This document shows, in pieces, positions 9,027 to 18,130 of a stretch of 64,000 nucleotides of DNA (position 1 is the stretch's first letter; every line of letters begins with the position of its first letter). This stretch comes from DAIODI01 sp046349255. Lineage in GTDB: Bacteria; Pseudomonadota; Alphaproteobacteria; Rhizobiales; Aestuariivirgaceae. The position numbers and the translations under genes are program-made. Below the pieces are notes generated by a model that saw only the letters and a list, made by a program, of their open reading frames with translations, was not told where the DNA came from and searched no databases. The stretch is taken from contig JAXMCR010000005.1 of assembly GCA_046349255.1 (NCBI GenBank), positions 62,001-126,000 of the forward strand, given 5' to 3'.

Positions 9027-9407
9027 GGATTTCTCCAACCCTCGTACGACCTGGGCTACAACGTCGTCACAATGGACGAATACAGACGGCGAGGACTCAA
9101 GGACTGCGCAGACCAGATCGTCCAGGTTACGGACGATACCCCTATCTACATCACGTTTGACATGGACTGCCTAGATCCCTCGATTGCTCCTGGTGTTTCA
9201 AATATCGAGATGAGCGAAACCGGGTGGACGATGGACGAAGCGCTCAATCTTTTACGCTCGATGCGCGGGAAGAACATTATCGGTGGCGACGTCGTGTGCC
9301 TCATGCCTACAAAAGATAATCCGAACAATATTACGTCTATGGCGGCTGCTGCCATCGCCTATGAAATCGTCAGCCTAATAGCCGACCGATTGCGTTCTGC
9401 GCCATGA
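9027..9407 (+). pseudogene. ureohydrolase (agmatinase family), 3' fragment
   Basis: This is the C-terminal part of the ureohydrolase cut by the IS. It resumes with GFLQPSYDLGYNVVTMDEY, directly continuing the GAG codon of the upstream fragment. It carries the second metal-binding motif YITFDMDCLDPSIAPGVS and GGDVVCLMPTKDN. The family's usual APGTGTPEPGG is replaced by APGVSNIEMSE, so the substrate may not be agmatine. An internal ATG at 9072 could initiate, but half of the metal ligands would be missing. Its stop overlaps the start of the next gene (ATGA). Confidence 0.83.
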
Positions 9408-10270
9408 GATTTGAAGGTCCAATAGCAGCGCTGGTGACACCCTTCGACTCCCAAGGAGATATCCATTGGTCCAACTTTGATCGACTGGTCGATTCCTTAA
9501 TCGACCAAGGCATAGAAGCTGTTGTACCTGCCAGTGTATCTGGCGAATGCTTTTCGCTCACCGCGAACGAACGCTTGCAATTGATGAGCCGCGTAGCCGG
9601 ACTTGGCTGCGCCAAAATTGCTAGCACGTTTAGCACGTCGGTTTCCAACATCCTGGAACTGTGTCACGAAGCTGTGCGACTGAAGTATGATGGTATTCTA
9701 GTTTCCACGCCAGTCGGATACGTAATGACTGATGACGAGATCGAGGATTTTCTTCGTTTTATAGCTTCAGAGATTTCTGGCCCATTGATCGTGTACAATT
9801 ACCCCAGCAAGTTTGGCAGTGACATAACGCCTGCGATAGTGGCGAGGTTAATCGCCCACAAGAACATTATCGGCTACAAAGACACAAGTGGTAGCGTCGC
9901 GCGGGTCCAGGAGGCCCTACTCCGCTTGGAGAGGGATCTCGAGCTCATTTGTGGTGTTGACGAGCTAGAGTATGAATGTTTCGCGTGGGGCTACAAATCC
10001 ATCTTGGGCGGCTCTGCATGCTTTCTGGGAAAACAACATCGTCAACTGTTGCAGTTCGTAAAAGTCGGTGACCTGCATGCAGCTAGAAACTTGTCTAAAC
10101 AACTTCGGCCTATTTTTGACTATATGGCACAAAGCAAATCGTACATTCAACTATGTAAACTTGGTTGTGCGCTTCGCGGGGTGGACGTTGGCTCCGCACG
10201 ATTACCACTCAAAGATTTGCCTCCAGAACACAGAGAAGCGTTTAGCCACATAATGGCACTTGCCAACTGA
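9404..10270 (+). CDS. DapA / N-acetylneuraminate lyase family protein
   Basis: The 288-aa protein has the full (beta/alpha)8 class I aldolase fold of the dihydrodipicolinate synthase family. The Schiff-base lysine is K159 in IIGYKDTSG and the tyrosine is Y133 in IVYNYP. The carboxylate-binding GTTGE motif reads VSGE (residues 45-48), which argues against true dihydrodipicolinate synthase. It overlaps the ureohydrolase stop by four bases (ATGA), so the two were translated together; a step in the same catabolic route is likely. Because of the IS upstream, its expression is probably now reduced. Confidence 0.87.
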   Translation: MRFEGPIAALVTPFDSQGDIHWSNFDRLVDSLIDQGIEAVVPASVSGECFSLTANERLQLMSRVAGLGCAKIASTFSTSVSNILELCHEAVRLKYDGILVSTPVGYVMTDDEIEDFLRFIASEISGPLIVYNYPSKFGSDITPAIVARLIAHKNIIGYKDTSGSVARVQEALLRLERDLELICGVDELEYECFAWGYKSILGGSACFLGKQHRQLLQFVKVGDLHAARNLSKQLRPIFDYMAQSKSYIQLCKLGCALRGVDVGSARLPLKDLPPEHREAFSHIMALAN

Positions 10271-10557
10271 ATATTTAACTGCATTGGAGCGCCCATCAGG
10301 GCGACGATTCGAATTCTGATAAGATATTAAACATCTGACCATTGACGGCGCTCGTTCGCAGCAAGGTATCACAGACGACCAACAGAGCCTTGATTGGATC
10401 ATTGCTTGTCATCACCGATTCAAAGCATCAAACCGAGCCAATAGCCGAAAAATGGTTGTTGCAGTAGAGTTTGGTGATCTTTCCTGTGGCGTAGCAGGTA
10501 TTTATATCGGCGCGCACGCGGCCCAAGAAGTCTCATCGTCTTGCAAGGGAGGCACTC
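10271..10557. other. intergenic region with a weak hairpin
   Basis: No gene is supported here. A small stem CGCCC-ATCA-GGGCG (10290-10303) lies 20 bases after the DapA-like stop and could act as a weak terminator. A strong ribosome-binding site (GGGAGG) sits just before the next start at 10558. Confidence 0.4.
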
Positions 10558-11370
10558 ATGCCGGCACTGAGGTTGATGACGTTCAACGTTCAGATGCTTC
10601 CGCTAGGCGCGATGCTATTGACGGGCAAGACGAACAATGCGGAGGAACGCGCCGACACCGTCGCCCAAGCCATCTTGTCTTTGCCGGCTGACGAGCAGCC
10701 CGACGTTATTGTCTTCAATGAGGTGTTCGACGAAGACGGACGGAAGCGCCTAGTCGACAGGCTGACTGGCTATCCAAACCGCATGCAGAAGATGGACAGT
10801 ACATTCTACCTTGAAGATTCAGGCCTCATGCTTTTTTCGAAGCATGAGCTCGTCGTTATGCCATGCGGCAAGCGGACGTTAGAGTACATCTATGATGCCA
10901 GCGCTGGTGATGATTCCCAGGCGGCCAAGGGCGTCTGCGTGGTGCAAATAAACCAGCCTACCGACGCCGTAACTATCGCGTTCACCCACCTCCAGGCGTC
11001 CTATAATAGTGATAACGAACACGCTGATGTCCGCGAAGCGCAGCTGCTCTCTGTAATTGGTACCATTGCGGAAGCGCTGAACGAGAACCATTCAGAACGC
11101 TGGCGTAACGTTATCTTCGTGGGCGATTTAAATATCCGCAGCGACCGCGGTTCTAGCACGAACGAATGGAGTGCGGTTTTCGAAAATGGTCCGCTCGGTG
11201 CGATCTTTGCCGATGGCTGGCATCAGTGGATGGCGTCACCGCAGGGATCTCGCAAGGACGACGGTCTCACTAACATCGACTTCGAGGATGGCGTCATGCG
11301 CCGGCTCGATTACCAGTGCTTCCGCCACCCTACCACCCCACCGACCTCGTGCCGCATCACATGCAGATAA
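10558..11370 (+). pseudogene. endonuclease/exonuclease/phosphatase (EEP, sphingomyelinase-like) domain, 5' part of a frameshifted gene
   Basis: The 270-aa frame begins after a GGGAGG ribosome-binding site and encodes most of an EEP fold: MTFNVQMLP, the metal-binding NEVFDED, THLQASY and FVGDLNIRSD. The layout resembles neutral sphingomyelinase/phospholipase C proteins. It ends in a nonsense tail at 11370, while the missing motifs LVPHHM and QSDHFALE continue in the -1 frame from about 11340. One lost base near 11330-11345 explains this. The gene is probably inactive, or the base is a sequencing error. No signal peptide is seen. Confidence 0.75.
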
Positions 11371-12569
11371 GGCTGCGCGATCAGAGCGATCATTTTGCAC
11401 TGGAGTCCTACATCTGCCGCAACTTCGCTCACTGCTCACCGTCCACCGCTTTCGTACACTCGGCACTTCCTTTCACAGGAAGCCCGGAATTTAAGCGTAT
11501 TCGGCTCAACTTCGTCGATCGTGACGGCTACCAATGGATCTATGTCGATACGCCAGGCACCTACACGATATTCTACGCGCCGGACCTCAGCGTGCGCCTC
11601 TATCTTGATGACGACTTCAGTCATTCGATATCGCCAGCAGCAACCCTCGATACCAACGATCTACCGGGTGCCTTGTCAGCCAGCGTCGAGGGGCTCGGTC
11701 ATGAGGGTAGTACATTCGCCCTGCGCCGGCCGTTTTTCATCGCCGTGCGGAATAGGACGAATGGCATCCAGCATCCCAGCATAGCCGTCTACCACCATAG
11801 GGGTGACTCGCCCGAACGCGCCATCGTGCTGACGCCCCACACGGACGCAGACACCGGTTTTCCCTACGGCCAACCACTCGGTATCGACGACATTTGTTGG
11901 TTCCGAGCTTTCCTGCCGAAGACTTTCAATAGCGCACTGCGCACTGAATCTTTTGCTCTCAGAAAGCCATTTGGCGCGTACGCTGCCTTTACACTGAAAG
12001 ATAGCGCGTTGCAGGACGTCACGACAGTCGAAGGCGACAGCGAAATCGGCTTGGATTTAGTGCGCCCGACTCAAGGGGCCGAGTGGGTATATTTCACACT
12101 TGCGCGCGGCTCGAAGGATATTGTCGACTTCTCCATTCGATGGAACTCACCTGTTTGCTTCTTAGCGCTTGACCTGCCGACGGGATTTTTCATCGCAGAC
12201 GAATCCGGCCCGAACATAATTGGCGCCGATGAGATATCGCTCCAGATCACGGTCGACGGCGCGCAACTCTTCAATAGCTACTGGGATGACGCCGACACCG
12301 GCGAACGGTGGCCAGGATTTGCCGAGGCGCTGCGGGGCCGACTTCAACAGGCGATGCCTGGTGTTCGCAGATTACCCTTCGTTCAAGACATCACAATTGC
12401 CTACCGCGAGGATGACCTCGGGGCCTCGGGTAGTCTCGTCGAGATAGTCGCAGCTCTTGGACCGAATGATAGTGACCTGGTTCCGAGGGTGGTTGATTTG
12501 CCGATTCCCGATGCACTTGGCGGCGGCAACTACAGATTTTACTGCTCCCTTAGCCGCTTCCCAGAGTAA
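11316..12569 (+). pseudogene. EEP protein, 3' part: end of catalytic domain plus large C-terminal domain
   Basis: This frame supplies the final catalytic histidine motif (LVPHHM, then QSDHFALES near residues 25-31) that the upstream frame lacks. After it comes a C-terminal region of about 350 residues that I do not recognise. It is rich in aspartate and aromatic residues and has repeated beta-strand-like segments (YTIFYAPDLSVRLYLDDDF, YFTLARGSKDIVDF), suggesting one or more beta-sandwich modules. Together with the first frame the intact protein would be about 670 residues. Confidence 0.7.
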
Positions 12570-12687
12570 GGCGGTTTCAAAGTGGCCTACACGATTGAAA
12601 GAGGTCGCACGTCTCACCGGACTTTCCACCAAGAAAGTTCATCAATTACGAAACGGAACTTGCTCCGCTGCTGATCTTTCCGCCCAC

Positions 12688-14232
12688 TCAGTGGGATTTC
12701 GTTGCAAGCCTGTCCACATGATAATGGGCATTAGATAGGCTGCTGCAGAAGGCGCCGACGTAGGGTTGAAGTTGCTTGGACAATGCCCTTGAAACCTCGT
12801 TAGAGGACGCCAATCTCGCCGCCGCCGCATTTGCATCACGGCGTAACTTCGTCTCGTCGACTGTGGTCATCCGACCGTGGTCAAGGACCAGCTGTCCGCC
12901 GATCATTACACTATCAACGGCGGCACCATTTTCCGTGAATACAATTTGCGTAAGCAAATTGTGCAGCGGCACGTAGTTGATATGTCGTAGATCGATAAAG
13001 ACTAGATCCGCCTTGTGACCCTTTGCGATTTGCCCCAGTTCAGCACCCCAACCCATTGCCTGAGCGCTACCTACGGTGGCCATTTGAAAGACCTCGTCCG
13101 AGCCAAGCCAGCGCGAATAATCCTGCGTTTGGACGCGCGAAATGTAACTCGCCAGCCGGGTCGCCTCAAACATGTTCAACGAATCTGAACTGTTCGCTGC
13201 ATCAGTAGCTATTCCAATGTTTATGTTCAGATCGAGCATAGGTCGCAGGTGAGCTAGACCTGAGCCAAAGCGCATATTGCTCATTGGTGCATGTATGACT
13301 GATGCGCCGTTATCTGCGATCTGCAGCAGATCATCCCGATCGAGCCAAATAGCATGTGCTGCCGAAAAACCAGGCCCCAAGATCCCCAGCTGATTTAGAT
13401 GCGAGACTAGCGTTGATCCATACCGGCGCTGGCCCAAAATTGCCTGGGCCTTTGTCTCAGCTAAATGCGTCTGAAGAGGCAAACCATAGTCCGCTGCCAA
13501 GTCTTTACAGCGGACAAGAAATTGGTCGCTGCAATGGAGTGGAATGGTGGGCGCGATCGCGGGGCGAACCGACGTTCTGTCAAAGGGCCATTTGTTGTAG
13601 ATTTCTTCGAGAGCTGCCGCTGACTGGGCTTCGGGAGCAAGGCGTATTGCAGCCGCACGTTCGCGCAGCCCATCTGGGAGAGCCTCCAGGAGTCCGGGAT
13701 ACGCGTTGTAGAGGGTGGTGTCGGCCACCATTGGAGCAATCAGGGCTCGAATGCCGGCATCCTTGTAGGCTCGACCAATGGCCTCTATGCCCTCTAGACT
13801 AGGTTGCGGAAACTCAAAGAAGAGATCGTAACATGCGGTACAGCCTTTCCGTATAAGTTCCACTGCGCAAACGAGACCGTTTAAGTACTTGTCTTCCAAC
13901 GTGCGGCTTCCAGAAAGTCCAGGAAGTGCATTGAGAAACAATTCGAGCGGCCAACGGTCCTCGACCAACCCCTTGGCGAGTGTTCCATGCCCATGGATAT
14001 GGCCATTCACAAGACCCGGTACGACCGCCTTTTCGGACGCATCGAAAAGCTCAGCCTCTGAAGGTGCGGGAAGATCAGGCGGGCCGATGTCGGCAATAGT
14101 GTCACCGATCACAAGGATGTCCGCTCGGTCTTGCTTTCCCGTCTTAGGGTTTAAGACGCGCCCGCCGCGGATGATTTTTATTGAGGCCTTTTTCACGTCT
14201 TGCTGGCGTGATTTGCGACCCATTCCTGACAA
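12688..14232 (-). CDS. amidohydrolase, chlorohydrolase/deaminase (AtzA/TrzN, SAH-deaminase-like) group
   Basis: The metal-dependent hydrolase of up to 514 aa has an urease-type beta-barrel frame and all expected ligands: H78 and H80 (NGHIHGHG), H256 (LQTHLAET), H293 (SAAHAIWLD) and D344 (IATDAANSSDS). This group deaminates or dechlorinates purine, pyrimidine or s-triazine rings. It is the last gene of a minus-strand operon with a deaminase and a Liv-type transporter. The start is uncertain: ATG 14232 overlaps the upstream gene by 40 bases, while GTG 14196 gives a four-base GTGA overlap and drops 12 residues with no conserved content. Confidence 0.87.
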   Translation of the reverse strand: MSGMGRKSRQQDVKKASIKIIRGGRVLNPKTGKQDRADILVIGDTIADIGPPDLPAPSEAELFDASEKAVVPGLVNGHIHGHGTLAKGLVEDRWPLELFLNALPGLSGSRTLEDKYLNGLVCAVELIRKGCTACYDLFFEFPQPSLEGIEAIGRAYKDAGIRALIAPMVADTTLYNAYPGLLEALPDGLRERAAAIRLAPEAQSAAALEEIYNKWPFDRTSVRPAIAPTIPLHCSDQFLVRCKDLAADYGLPLQTHLAETKAQAILGQRRYGSTLVSHLNQLGILGPGFSAAHAIWLDRDDLLQIADNGASVIHAPMSNMRFGSGLAHLRPMLDLNINIGIATDAANSSDSLNMFEATRLASYISRVQTQDYSRWLGSDEVFQMATVGSAQAMGWGAELGQIAKGHKADLVFIDLRHINYVPLHNLLTQIVFTENGAAVDSVMIGGQLVLDHGRMTTVDETKLRRDANAAAARLASSNEVSRALSKQLQPYVGAFCSSLSNAHYHVDRLATKSH

Positions 14233-14669
14233 ATAGCCAGAGCCTCGCTTTCCAAGCTTGGCAGGTGGACCATCGGGATAATTTCCCTTTTGTCGATGGG
14301 ACGGGAGACTTCATCATAAAAGTGTCGATCTCCAAAACCGATCGAGACCGATTCCTGTTCGGGTAGTATGTAGTATGCGCGGCTAATGTTTGCCCATAGC
14401 ATGCTCGACATACACATGCAGCAGGGCGTCGCATTGGTATAAAGTTCGCATCCCGATAGATCGTGAGTTTGGAGTTTCGCGCTCGCCCTTCTGATCGCGA
14501 GTAATTCAGCGTGTGCAGTTGGATCGTGAGTGGCAAGAACCTCGTTGTGGGCTTCACCGACGACTTCGCCATTTTTGACAATCACGCAGCCGTAGGGATA
14601 GCCAAACTCCCTATCCATCCCCGTGCGTGCAAGCTGAAGCACGCGACGCATAATGTCAGAGCCATTCAC
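14193..14669 (-). CDS. nucleoside/guanine deaminase-like protein (CDA fold)
   Basis: The 158-aa protein belongs to the zinc-dependent cytidine/deoxycytidylate deaminase superfamily. Zinc and proton-shuttle residues are visible: H53 and E55 in PTAHAELLAIR, and C83/C86 in TPCCMCMSSM. The length and the DPTAHAE form fit guanine-deaminase-like or general nucleoside deaminases better than tRNA adenosine deaminase. It overlaps the downstream amidohydrolase and follows livF by 19 bases, so it belongs to the same transport/catabolic operon. It should act in the cytoplasm on the imported compound or its breakdown product. Confidence 0.85.
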   Translation of the reverse strand: MNGSDIMRRVLQLARTGMDREFGYPYGCVIVKNGEVVGEAHNEVLATHDPTAHAELLAIRRASAKLQTHDLSGCELYTNATPCCMCMSSMLWANISRAYYILPEQESVSIGFGDRHFYDEVSRPIDKREIIPMVHLPSLESEALAICQEWVANHASKT

Positions 14670-14688
14670 GGGCTACCTCCCCTTCTGA

Positions 14689-15387
14689 TCAGCCACCTAG
14701 ATAAGCTTTTCGTACGCTGTCGGAATGGAGAAGCTCCGCAGCTTTGCCAGAGTCTACAACCCTTCCAACTTCAATAACGTATGCTCGATCACAATGCTCG
14801 AGCGCCTTTGCTACATTCTGCTCTGCCAGCAACACAGATGTGCCGCGTCGAATGATCTCCGGCAACTGCCTTAGAACTTCGTCTACGAGCTTAGGCGACA
14901 GTCCTAAAGAGGGCTCGTCCAAAAGCAAAAGTTTGGGTTCGCCCATGAGGGCGCGGCCAATAGCCAGCATTTGTTGCTGTCCACCAGAGAGTTGCCAACC
15001 CTTTGCGTCCTTGTGCTCCAAGAGATAAGGGAACAGCTGAAACGCAAAATCAACGAGTCGATCTCGATCTCTTCTGCTTCCTCGAACAGCAACCTCAAGA
15101 TTCTCGCGGACAGTTAAGCCAGGAAAGACTCGTCGGCCTTCTGGGGCATATCCAATACCTAGTCGGCACCTGCTCCACGGTGAAAGTGACGTCAAATCAC
15201 GGCCAGCGAAGGCCACCGTACCGGACGTGACAGGGAGTAGTCCAGCGATCGCCTTGAACAGTGTTGATTTCCCTGCCCCGTTTGCTCCAACTAATGCAAC
15301 TGCCTCCGCTTCGTTTACAACTACGCTTGCACGGCGAAGCGCGGTAACGCTTCCATACTTTACTACGATATCTCCTACACTGAGCAT
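14689..15387 (-). CDS. livF: ABC transporter ATP-binding protein, LivF type
   Basis: The 232-aa ATPase has the Walker A motif GANGAGKST (residues 34-42), signature LSGGQQQ (about 133), Walker B LLLLDEPSLGLSP and the switch region LLAEQNV. The PEGRRVFPGLTVRENL segment is diagnostic for LivF of branched-chain amino acid-type importers (HAAT family). It works with the fused LivM-LivG protein upstream, LivH and the binding protein. The HAAT family also carries urea, amides and aromatic acids, so the substrate is not necessarily an amino acid. Confidence 0.92.
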   Translation of the reverse strand: MLSVGDIVVKYGSVTALRRASVVVNEAEAVALVGANGAGKSTLFKAIAGLLPVTSGTVAFAGRDLTSLSPWSRCRLGIGYAPEGRRVFPGLTVRENLEVAVRGSRRDRDRLVDFAFQLFPYLLEHKDAKGWQLSGGQQQMLAIGRALMGEPKLLLLDEPSLGLSPKLVDEVLRQLPEIIRRGTSVLLAEQNVAKALEHCDRAYVIEVGRVVDSGKAAELLHSDSVRKAYLGG

Positions 15388-15400
15388 GGCGCGAGCGTCA

Positions 15401-17242
15401 CTAGGTTGACCCGGACACGGACAAAGCTAATGTACCCCGCTCCGCCGTTTCGACCGGTGTACCCAGATAAGCCTCGATAACAGCAGGGTCGTTCAGCATT
15501 TGCGCAGGTGAACCGGAAGCTATGGCTCGCCCTCTGTCCAAGCAAATCATGCGCGTCGCAAGTGCCCGCAGAAACACGAGATTGTGCTCTATCACCAAGA
15601 TTGTCACACCGCATCGCGCCACTGACTGGATGCGGTTGGCAAAATCCCTCTGCTCTTCCTCGTTCAAGCCGGCGGCTGGCTCGTCTAAAAGCAACAGCTT
15701 CGGCTCAGCTGCGAGTGCGCGCGCAACTTCAACTCGCCGTCTCGTCCCGTAAGCAAGTGTGCCGCAGGGGCGTAGGGCGTCTGCTGCTACACCCATTAGC
15801 TCCGCGGCAGCAATTGCGACTGATTGAGCATGTGCTAGCGCCCGGTCTGGGCCAAGGGTGACCAAGGACTTTAGGAGGCTCGCTTTCTCGTGGCCGAACC
15901 GGGCGACTGCAATGTTGTCGAGCACACTCATGTCGTCCGCTAAATGGATGTGCTGAAACGTGCGAGCGATGCCGAGGTCTGCAATTCGGTGAGGCTCAAG
16001 ACCGATAAGGTCCCGACCGTCAAACCTGATAGACCCACGATCCGACCTGTAGAGTCCAGAAATCAGGTTGACCAGAGTGGTTTTTCCAGACCCGTTCGGT
16101 CCTATCAGACCGATTATCTCTCCCCGATTGAGACTGAAACTAACACTTTCGACTGCTCGCACCCCACCAAAGGATTTTCCTACATCGCGGAGTTCCAGGA
16201 GAGGTTCTGATTGGCGATCACCCACAAGAAAATCTATTTGCGCAGGAGCCGGTGCAATACCACTGGAGCTCGGAAACAGCCGCTCGCGCACACGTTCGAC
16301 GGCACCTACGAGACCGTAGGGCGCCAAGATCAAAACCACCAACGCGGCTGCCCCATAGGCCATCAGGTAATAGTTCTCAAGAATGCGAAACTGCTCACGA
16401 AGGCCTATAATTACGGCGGCCCCAACGATCGCCCCGGAGATTTGATATCTGCCCCCTACGACAATCATTGTCAGGCAAGTCACCATTACGGGGAGTTCGA
16501 GGTTTTCGGGAGAAACCACTCTCACAAGATGCGCCATCAATGCGCCTGCAGCGCCACCGTAGGCCGCGCTGAACAAAAAAGCGACGAACCGCAAGCGGGC
16601 CACATCTATTCCCAGGCTTGCCGCTGCAATTCTGCTTTCCCGCATGAGATGGAATGCTCGACCATATAGTCCCCTAGTGACCTGGTTTGAGATCAACATT
16701 CCCACGCAGACGAAACCCCAGATGAATAGGAATGCAGGAAGCCGACGGGAAACTTCAAAACCAAAGATCCGAACTGGCGGCACTCCGGCCAGCCCATTGG
16801 TGCCACCTGTCAGTTCCTGCCACTGCACAACGATTAGGACTGCCACTAAGCCGATGCCCATCGTGGCGAGTGCAAAGTAGTGCTCTTCCAGCTTGAGGAC
16901 CGGGACGGCAATCACCAGCGCCAATAACGTCGGCAGGAGAATCGACAAAGGAAACGTCAGAGGGAATTCGAAGCCGTATGTTGCACCCAAAATCCCGGTT
17001 ACATACGCACCAATTCCGAAAAACGTCGCCTGCGCTAGCGACACAGCACCGGCGTAACCAAAAATGAACTGGAATCCGAGGACCAGAAGTGCGTATACGC
17101 CGCATAAGGAAAACATCCGAAGTTCATATGGATTTGCGAAGTAAACAGCGTAAGCTGCAAACGATATCCCGGCGGCTAGCAACGGCAGCCTGATTCCGGC
17201 TCTTACCCAGTCGAGCAAGTTCTTCGCAAAGCCAGACGCCAT
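15401..17242 (-). CDS. fused LivM permease - LivG ATP-binding protein
   Basis: The 613-aa protein joins a LivM-type permease (about residues 1-325, roughly ten membrane segments; FGYAGAVSLAQATFFGIGAY and the EAA-like loop) to a LivG-type ATPase (about 345-600: GPNGSGKTT, ARTFQHIHL, LLLDEPAAGLNEEE, VIEHNLVFL). The LivM-LivG fusion is known in alphaproteobacteria. I place the start at ATG 17242, five bases after the livH stop, because TGAGGAG lies just before it; a longer frame from 17425 would overlap livH. Confidence 0.9.
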   Translation of the reverse strand: MASGFAKNLLDWVRAGIRLPLLAAGISFAAYAVYFANPYELRMFSLCGVYALLVLGFQFIFGYAGAVSLAQATFFGIGAYVTGILGATYGFEFPLTFPLSILLPTLLALVIAVPVLKLEEHYFALATMGIGLVAVLIVVQWQELTGGTNGLAGVPPVRIFGFEVSRRLPAFLFIWGFVCVGMLISNQVTRGLYGRAFHLMRESRIAAASLGIDVARLRFVAFLFSAAYGGAAGALMAHLVRVVSPENLELPVMVTCLTMIVVGGRYQISGAIVGAAVIIGLREQFRILENYYLMAYGAAALVVLILAPYGLVGAVERVRERLFPSSSGIAPAPAQIDFLVGDRQSEPLLELRDVGKSFGGVRAVESVSFSLNRGEIIGLIGPNGSGKTTLVNLISGLYRSDRGSIRFDGRDLIGLEPHRIADLGIARTFQHIHLADDMSVLDNIAVARFGHEKASLLKSLVTLGPDRALAHAQSVAIAAAELMGVAADALRPCGTLAYGTRRRVEVARALAAEPKLLLLDEPAAGLNEEEQRDFANRIQSVARCGVTILVIEHNLVFLRALATRMICLDRGRAIASGSPAQMLNDPAVIEAYLGTPVETAERGTLALSVSGST

Positions 17243-17247
17243 ACTCC

Positions 17248-18120
17248 TCAGGCCCTTCGCTGCACGTTCTCGCCGAATATGCCTTGGGGCCGCAGAAGGA
17301 AGATCAATAGGAGGAAGGCATACAGGCTTCCGGTAGCCACGGCGTAAGAGACGTAGGCAGAAACGACGACTTGAAAAATTGAAATCAGAAGCGAGCCGAT
17401 GACTGCTCCAGGAAGGCTGCCCCACCCTCCGACAACTACCGCAATATAAGCAAAAATGCTCAAGGAGATCCCCCCGGTCGGGTACACGAAATACTGATTG
17501 GCCAAAAGCGCTCCTGCAATGCCAGCGAGGGCACTTCCCAGGCCAAAGGTGACAGCAATCAGCACTTTGGCCGGTATGCCAATTGCCTCAGCCATTTCTC
17601 TGTCTTGAGCAGTCGCACGCAATTGACGACCGAATTGCGTGTGGGTGAACAGTGCGTGCTGCAAGGTTATTACGATCGCGGCAACCACGATCGTCCCAGC
17701 GCCCTGCCGGCTGAGCTCCAGTCCGGCGAAGTGCATCATTCCACTACCGACCAGCGGCGGACCTGACTTCGCTTCCGGACCGAACAGAACCAAAAACAGG
17801 TTCTGAAGAATCATCCCGCAAAGAAGTGTGCTTATGAAGATCGTGGCTGGGGGTCGTCGCATGAGCGGGAAGTAGGCGACCAAGGAGAACAGGACACCCA
17901 AAAGGAATGTGACGAACGCCACCAATGGCAACAGAAGAATGAAAGGAAGTGCAATCAGTGAGGAGACCGTGATGGCTGTGTACCCTCCAGCCATCACGAG
18001 ATCACCTTGAGCAAAATTGACCGCACCTGTCGCATTGACAATGAAAACGAAGCCGAGTGCGACTAGGGAATATGCAGCCCCGAGTGCTACTCCGTTCAAG
18101 ATGAGCTGGATCAGCGACAT
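17248..18120 (-). CDS. livH: ABC transporter permease, LivH type
   Basis: The 290-aa integral membrane protein has about eight hydrophobic segments and the LivH-type opening LNGVALGAAYSLVALGFVFI, followed by NFAQGDLVMAGGY. The cytoplasmic loop around TAQDREMAEAIGIPAKVL contacts the ATPase. It sits between the binding protein and the LivM-LivG fusion, the usual order in such operons, with 10 bases to the upstream gene. Confidence 0.92.
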   Translation of the reverse strand: MSLIQLILNGVALGAAYSLVALGFVFIVNATGAVNFAQGDLVMAGGYTAITVSSLIALPFILLLPLVAFVTFLLGVLFSLVAYFPLMRRPPATIFISTLLCGMILQNLFLVLFGPEAKSGPPLVGSGMMHFAGLELSRQGAGTIVVAAIVITLQHALFTHTQFGRQLRATAQDREMAEAIGIPAKVLIAVTFGLGSALAGIAGALLANQYFVYPTGGISLSIFAYIAVVVGGWGSLPGAVIGSLLISIFQVVVSAYVSYAVATGSLYAFLLLIFLLRPQGIFGENVQRRA

Positions 18121-18130
18121 CTTTGGCTTC

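Noticed and set aside
11316..11370. Programmed -1 frameshift in the EEP gene
   Set aside because: No convincing slippery heptamer with downstream pairing was seen; a lost base is simpler.
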